From contig CM051521.1 in assembly GCA_028015205.1 (NCBI GenBank), positions 128,782,614 to 128,846,613 on the forward strand: a DNA stretch of 64,000 nucleotides, read 5' to 3'. Source of the DNA: Mytilisepta virgata (Eukaryota > Mollusca > Bivalvia > Mytilida > Mytilidae). Made by a program: the position numbers and the translations under genes. Positions 58,691 to 64,000 of this stretch are shown here, in pieces. Under the pieces are notes generated by a model. That model searched no databases. It was given only the letters and a program-made list of their open reading frames with translations, and had not been told where the DNA came from. Position 1 is the first letter of the stretch. Each line of letters starts with the position of its first letter.

Positions 58691-58870
58691 TCATAATAAA
58701 ACATGGAATTCGGGAGACAATTAAACACCCAGAACAACTGGAAAGCACCAGTCATAATTGTGACTTGGTACAGGCAATTTCAAATCAAAATGGTGGGTTA
58801 AACCAGGTTTTACGGCATGCCAAAGCTCCTACCTACATGACTGCTGTTATAAGTCTGGGTTGTTTAGTCC
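58691..58870. other. Spacer between minisatellite blocks
   Basis: About 180 bp without the repeat, containing ACACCCAGAACAACTGGAAAGC, a word close to one at 22088-22110. It may be a small insertion. Confidence 0.4.
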
Positions 58871-59468
58871 GATGAGTTGTCAAATTGATAATGTTTAATT
58901 CACTAAAGTCCCATCTAAGAACCTTCTGCATTGCATTTAGGTTAATTCTAAAAAGCTTCTCTATTAAGATCCCATCTACAAAAATGTAAGAACCTTCCCC
59001 AATGCATTAAGGTCATATCTTAGAACATTCTCCATTGCATTAAGGTCCCATCTAAGAACCTTTCTAATGTATTAAGATCACATCTAAGAACCTTCTCTAA
59101 TGCATTAAGGTCCAATCTAAGAACCTTCTCCAGAAACTAATGCATTAAGGTCCAATCTAAAAACCTTCTCCAGAAACTAATGCATTAAGGTTCCATATAA
59201 GAACCTTCTGTAATGTATTTAGTTATCATCTAAGAACCTTCTCAAATGCATTGTGGTATAATCTAAGAATCTCCTCTAATGCATTAACGTTTCAATAAAA
59301 AACTTCTCCAATGCTATTAATGTTCCATTCATGTTTAAGGTTCCATCTAAGAACATTCTCCAATGCATAAATGTCTCATCTAAGAACCTTCTCCAACATT
59401 AATGTCCAATCTAAGAACCTTGACTAATGTATTAAGGTTCCATTTAAGAACCTTCACAAATGCACAAG
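58871..59468. repeat. 32-bp minisatellite, block 2
   Basis: Starts with the same kind of leader (GTCCGATGAGTTGTCAAATT, AATTCACTAAAGTCCCATC) and continues with ~17 units. It is cut at about 59468 by the reverse-transcriptase element. Confidence 0.85.
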
Positions 59469-59469
59469 A

Positions 59470-60268
59470 ATTCCATTTAAAGAGGACAAATATACCTAAG
59501 GAGCAATCCAAAAATCGCAATCCATCAGACAGACAAAACCCGGGAAGACAAATGAACAACCACAAGCACAACAAATAAAACTGAAAACTAAAACAAATGA
59601 GCAACACGAACTCCTAAAAAAACCAGGAGTGAACTCTGGTGCTCCGAAATGCTAAGCAGTTCCTGCTCCGTATACGGCACCCGTCGTGATGTTCAACAAG
59701 GTCAATCCGCTGGTAGTCACAAATCGGTGGAGGTACATGAAATGTTACGACAGTGGGAACAGGTCCAACATCATCATCTTAGATAATGGAACATTGTAAC
59801 GGTCAATCAATTCGTGATGACGACAGTAAAATTTCCAAATTGATGATATCAACCGATCCCGGTTAAAATGCTTTGTCGAAAGTCATGGTTACTCACGCAT
59901 GTCCTTGAATATCAGGTAAGCTGAGAAACGTAGACGCCATATGCAGGCGATGCTGGTATATTGTTAATCTAGAAGGAAAAGTTAACAATAGGAAAGTCGA
60001 AGTCATCACGTTTGTCATAAAGTTTTGTCTATTTCGAAAAACAAATCCAAATATGAAGCGGACTTTGATGTATCTGTAGTATCCTTAATTTCAAGTTCAC
60101 TGGGGTAGATGAGATGTAGAAAGTCTTGGAATTTATTTAACGACAACACGTCATTTTTATTACGAAAAGTGAAATTAAAGGATTGGGCTAGTTTCTTTTT
60201 GTTTTCAGGTAGAAGCCCTTGAATGAAATCCGCTTCATATGAGTACAGAAACAGACCAAGCCTTGTCG
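59470..60268 (-). mobile_element. Reverse-transcriptase element 3' part inserted into minisatellite
   Basis: Plus-strand reading starts AGAGGACAAATATACCTAAG (tail end, type 1). It then runs backwards through the tail, the C-terminal block (AYGVYVSQL near 59945), KLYDKR.DF.FPIVNF near 60010, and the frame 60308-60015. That frame holds LFLYSYEADFIQGLL, FNFTFR..DV, YPSELEIKDTTDT and ASYLDL, an RT palm region. The YIDD box has become NKND, so it is dead. Minisatellite resumes after it. Family memory: an RT widespread in invertebrates; a Penelope-like relationship is a guess. Confidence 0.8.
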
Positions 60269-60308
60269 AATTTATTAAGGTCCAATATACGAACGTTCCC
60301 CAGTGCAC
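60015..60308 (-). pseudogene. Reverse transcriptase palm fragment
   Basis: A 97-codon open piece. The first ~24 codons from 60308 are read through the minisatellite; family similarity starts at LFLYSYEADF. The catalytic YIDD position reads NKND and a deletion follows ASYLDL, so it is not functional. Same family as the decayed copy at 23940-25020, which keeps YIDD. Confidence 0.75.
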
Positions 60309-60545
60309 TTATGTTCCACCTACTTACCTTCTGTAATGCATTAAGTTATCATCTAAGAAGCTTCTCCAATACATTAAGATCCCATCTAAGAACCTTTCTC
60401 AATGCACTAATGTGTCATTTAAGAACATTGTCCTATGCATTAATGTCCCATCTGAGAACATTCTCTAATGCATAAAGATGCAATTTCAGAACCTTTTCAA
60501 GTCAAGTCCGATGAGTTGTCAAATTGCTTATTCTTAATTCACTAG
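60269..60545. repeat. 32-bp minisatellite, block 3
   Basis: About seven units (ATTAAGGTCCAATATACGAAC and so on), ending with the leader word again (GTCAAGTCCGATGAGTTGTCAAATTGCTTATTCTTAATTCACTA) at 60492-60543. Confidence 0.8.
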
Positions 60546-63100
60546 GATAAATCCAGAAACTATACCAGCCCTATAACTATTTCGACTATATTACATGATA
60601 AACTTACTCTTTTTATTTTAATCCTAATTAAACGTGATTATTTTAATTTTCTAAATGTAAACTTATCCTTTCTAAATAAGAACATACCGACTCTTTATTC
60701 ATACATTTAACATTCTTCAATGTTAGTTTCTACACCTTCGTGATGTCTTGTTCTTTTTTGTATTCCGATATCATTTATTCAACTTGTCTTATACACACAT
60801 ATTACTTTATTGGTGTCTTTTTGTCATATTTAGATCGCTTTTTAAAAGCCAGTGACATTAAGGTAACCTATGATTCTATCAACTGAAACGTCCTGTTAAC
60901 TAGGACATCTCATTTATCAAAATGCAAGGTATCTTTTTGTTGCTTAGACTTTCAAAGTTTCATCTTTAGAAATAATTAGAGATACAGTTGCATATTTAAT
61001 TTAACGAACATTGATTTATTAGCTGCCTATATTTTAGACTGTCAAAATGTACTTGTCAATGTTATAATATATAGTACCAACTCAAAATTGTACGATACCT
61101 TTTTTTTATGCAATTTTCAATTCTGTCTGGGTAACATCTTCCGCTTAACAGGGAATCATCTAAATAATTGGAAACAGAATTACAAATATGACAAATTTCT
61201 AAGTTTTCAATTATCAATTGATCTGTTTGCTAATATATTTGTATCTCAAACACCGGTCATATTACACGTGTTACAGCCATACGGGATTTTGATTTGAAAA
61301 TAAATTCGAAACATTTAATAACAATTCTAGAAACTAGTAATTGAATTGTCAAATCAAAACACTCCTCAGCTAAAATAATCAACACGATATTTTATAAACA
61401 TTATTAAAGGCAATTTTAAAAAAATAGTGAATTGCTGAATATAAAATCAATAAACATTCAATAAATTTAAACCTAGACGTTTTGCCAGAGGTTATTATAA
61501 TATATTTTCACAGAAATGAAAGGAGATGTTAAATTTTAGACATCAACCCATATAGGAACGGATTTCTATAGTACAGAAAGGGGTCGACGTTCAGCTTTCA
61601 AAACGTGACACAATAAAGCTTAGCTGTCACATATAGGATTATTATGAAGAATTCCGCAAAAAGTTGGCACCAGAAATCTTTAGTCCAAAATTAATAAAAA
61701 AGGAAACATACAATCACTGCCAAATTCTGCTAATTTTGACGGGGACTATTATGTCGCGAGATTGAAATAGTCAAGGGAGTACTCAACCTTTCTCCCTTGG
61801 AACCTGTGACATTGTTAAGACAAATAACGAAAAAAGTCATACAATAAAAATAAGTAAAAGATTGCAACCAACTCAGCTGCATCTATTTTGGCATCTAAAA
61901 CAAAGACAAATGTCGACAAAAAAAATTACCGAAACAGAGGAAAGGTCCAGAAATTCGAAGTCCAAGGAAAAGACAAAAGTAATTTTGATCTTCTTGTATA
62001 GATCCTTGGATCGCATGTCTGTAGGGACATATTTATCTGTACTATACTCCTTCAAAGTTCGTATCCTTTGTCGGATTACAAAGGAAAAACGTAATCTAAT
62101 GATTTCACAAAGGCTTTCTCTGTTTAAAAGTTTAGTCTCCACTACTTACGTCAAGTCCTAAATTTACACTAAATTTATACCTTAAAATTAAACTTTGGTT
62201 TGGAAAAACGTGGATAACTTTGTTTAAGATAAACTTGTGATATTGATATTCAAAATTCCATATCTTTTTTATACGTAAAATGTTTTTTCATGTTACATTT
62301 TCAATTTGTTGAAAAACAAAGTTTATTCAAAATCATTATCTGACGCTTTGGCATTCTATGATTTACGACCATGCTTTGCGAAAAAAAGATTTACGTCTAT
62401 GTTTATGTAAAGGGCAAATCTTTTATGTACATTTTGTTCTGAAACAAAAAAAAATATATCCCACTGAACAATAATCTAATTATTGATCAGTCGTGACTTT
62501 ATTAAAACATAATTCCATATAAAAATGTAATTTCTTTTTTTACCAAAAGTACTTAATTTACGGATTTAATAGGCCTAGAGCATATTTGGCTATCACGGAA
62601 AAATTTATATGACGCAAATTGCTAACAGCATGTTTTCTCTTTCAACCGAACGTCGAATCACTAAAAATATTATAAGCTAGATTTAATTATGGGGAGTATA
62701 ATTAGCTGGAAAAAAATTCATAGACGAGTCTTCTGAAAGAATTTTGTAAATATTATTTTTATTGTTGTGTAAATGTTAAGCAAATTATTCATATCATGAA
62801 CAAGACCTTATTTTTTTTTTAGATTCATAAAGAAATAAATGATTATGAATATTTTATAGTTATATTCTTTTTGTATTGTAAACAGTGAACACTATTTTTC
62901 TATCTCAGTTTCTGTTAGCCTGACATGGAATTTAATATCGGGGATAAGACATGAAACTATCAGGGATAATAATATTGTATCGGGCCTGGGTTTATATTAT
63001 GTTTTTTCTTGTCTCAGGATTGTTACCCCCCATTATCATGATTATTAGTTTTTGCATTTTGAGAAAACTGATCTAAACAACTAGATATAAAAATTTACAG
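60546..63100. other. Long AT-rich intergenic stretch
   Basis: No gene is supported. The overlapping open frames at 61862-62161 (both strands) share the words AAGTCCAAGGAAAAGACAAA with 23440-23460, so they belong to a dispersed repeat. Poly-T near 62812. Confidence 0.4.
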
Positions 63101-63104
63101 GAGA

Positions 63105-63650
63105 ACTGTTCTGACCATGGAATACCCCGTTGGTGACAATTTGTCATAGGTTTTTGTGCTGATCAGGGAACGCTTCGTAGGTGACAATTTGATACCGTAA
63201 TTTTTGTGCAGACCAATAAACGCTTCGTTGGTGACAATTTGATAGAGTTACTTTTGTGATGACCTGGAAATGCTCCGTTGGTGATAATTTGACAGAGGTA
63301 TTTTGTGTTGACCAGGAAATGCTCCTGTGGTGAAAATTTGACACAGGTATTTTTTTTGTGCTGACCATGAAATACTCGTTTGGTGACAAATTGATACAGG
63401 GTTTTTTGTGCTTAACAGGAAATGCTCCGTGGGTGACAATTTGACACAGGAATTGTAGTGGTGCTGACCAAGAAACGCTTCGTTGGTGACAATTTGACAC
63501 AGGTATTTTTGTGCTGACCAGGAAATGCTCCATTGGTGACCATTTGACAGAGTGATTTTTTGTGCTGACCAGGAAATTCTCAATTGGAGACGGGTATTTT
63601 TGTGCTGATCAGGGAATACTCCGTTGGTGACAATTTGACACAGGTATGTT
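63105..63650. repeat. 50-bp minisatellite, ~10 units
   Basis: Words GTTGGTGACAATTTGACACA, GGTATTTTTGTGCTGACCAG and GAAATGCTCC recur at 63129, 63178, 63228, 63278, 63328, 63380, 63431, 63483, 63533 and 63623, a 49-52 bp period. Minus-strand open frames are repeat products. Confidence 0.9.
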
Positions 63651-63699
63651 TGAGGCAGCTAATTGCTCGTCTTGTAGTGTGGGAGATTTCTCTTTACCG

Positions 63700-63840
63700 C
63701 ACGATAATCCAACTGAATCATAAGTTGTGCTCAAGGCCTAAAACGTTTAAAACCAAAAACAACAATTCAAAAACGTAAAGAGCAAGTTTTGAAAATGCCA
63801 AAATAACCAAAAGGGATTAAGCCAAAACCATCTAAGAAAG
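63700..63840. repeat. Dispersed repeat fragment (GACTCATCAG / GTTGTGCTCAAGGCC family)
   Basis: AAGTTGTGCTCAAGGCCTAA, AACGTTTAAAACCAAAAAC, AAAATGCCAAAATAACCAAAAGG and AAGCCAAAACCATCTAAG match 17605-17715 and 42495-42600. Confidence 0.7.
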
Positions 63841-64000
63841 GATATTTAAACTTTTCTATAGCGAAATATTGAGAAGTACTACAGTATACAAAAATAAGGT
63901 TGATAAAAAATGTTCGTGGTCACCACCTAGATTTGATTGATCATTCTCGCATTTCTATATCACAAATGAGTATCTATTTGTTATATTTTCCGGAATATTG

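Noticed and set aside
61862..62161. Overlapping frames on both strands (99 and 89 codons)
   Set aside because: Mutually antisense, no motif, and part of the sequence is shared with a dispersed repeat near 23440.
63144..63583. Minus-strand frames of 129 and 111 codons
   Set aside because: Products of the 50-bp minisatellite.

Overview
This is a eukaryotic, AT-rich, repeat-dominated genomic window, most likely from a marine bivalve and probably a mussel (Mytilus-like). That attribution rests on the dispersed-repeat flavour as I remember it and on gene and transposon types, not on a database search. I see no bacterial-style operons, rRNA genes, functional tRNA genes or CRISPR arrays.

Layout. 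Positions 1-3690 are one large inverted-repeat (foldback) element. Its arms carry CTG-rich tandem units, and its core holds degenerate telomere-like CCCTAA repeats and a decayed minus-strand reading frame with CxxC pairs. Positions 4594-10551 are a complete, minus-strand Ty3/Gypsy-type LTR retrotransposon. It has two 590-bp LTRs that read as identical, a 4-bp target duplication, a tRNA-Pro primer binding site, a polypurine tract and one intact 1538-codon gag-pol frame. In that frame integrase lies upstream of reverse transcriptase, the Gmr1-like order. Downstream (10990-12835) is a broken non-LTR (LINE) reverse transcriptase. Positions 14885-17163 are an 89-bp satellite with a roughly 357-bp higher-order repeat. 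Positions 19905-20705 hold a 35-bp minisatellite and 25540-26340 a roughly 105-bp interrupted repeat. Positions 27813-29861 are a 55-bp satellite with a clear 220-bp higher-order repeat. Positions 29994-35615 contain duplicated blocks (A, B, A', B'), one of which carries a 948-bp long-TIR insertion.

The only convincing host gene is the 3' part of a plus-strand class A neuropeptide-type GPCR. It has four exons: 36273-36712, 42157-42258, 42787-42895 and 44335-44447. They cover late TM3 to the C-terminus with consistent splice sites and phases. The exons for the N-terminus and TM1 to early TM3 are not recognisable in the window and presumably lie upstream. Its introns hold a foldback MITE, a 90-bp minisatellite, a dispersed repeat and a Helitron-like element.

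From 44.5 kb to the end there are mainly transposon fragments. These include many 3' ends of one reverse-transcriptase family (at least two types of 3' tail, both strands), three palindromic hairpin elements, a full tRNA-headed SINE with a 15-bp target duplication (51594-51852), and a second Helitron-like element with internal 146-bp repeats. There is also a 32-bp minisatellite in three blocks, one boundary of which is split by a reverse-transcriptase insertion, and a terminal 50-bp minisatellite.

The genes do not form a pathway. The biology here is transposon and satellite turnover around one receptor gene. The most distinctive items are the apparently young integrase-first retrotransposon, the foldback element with a coding remnant, and the two satellites with independent four-unit higher-order structure.
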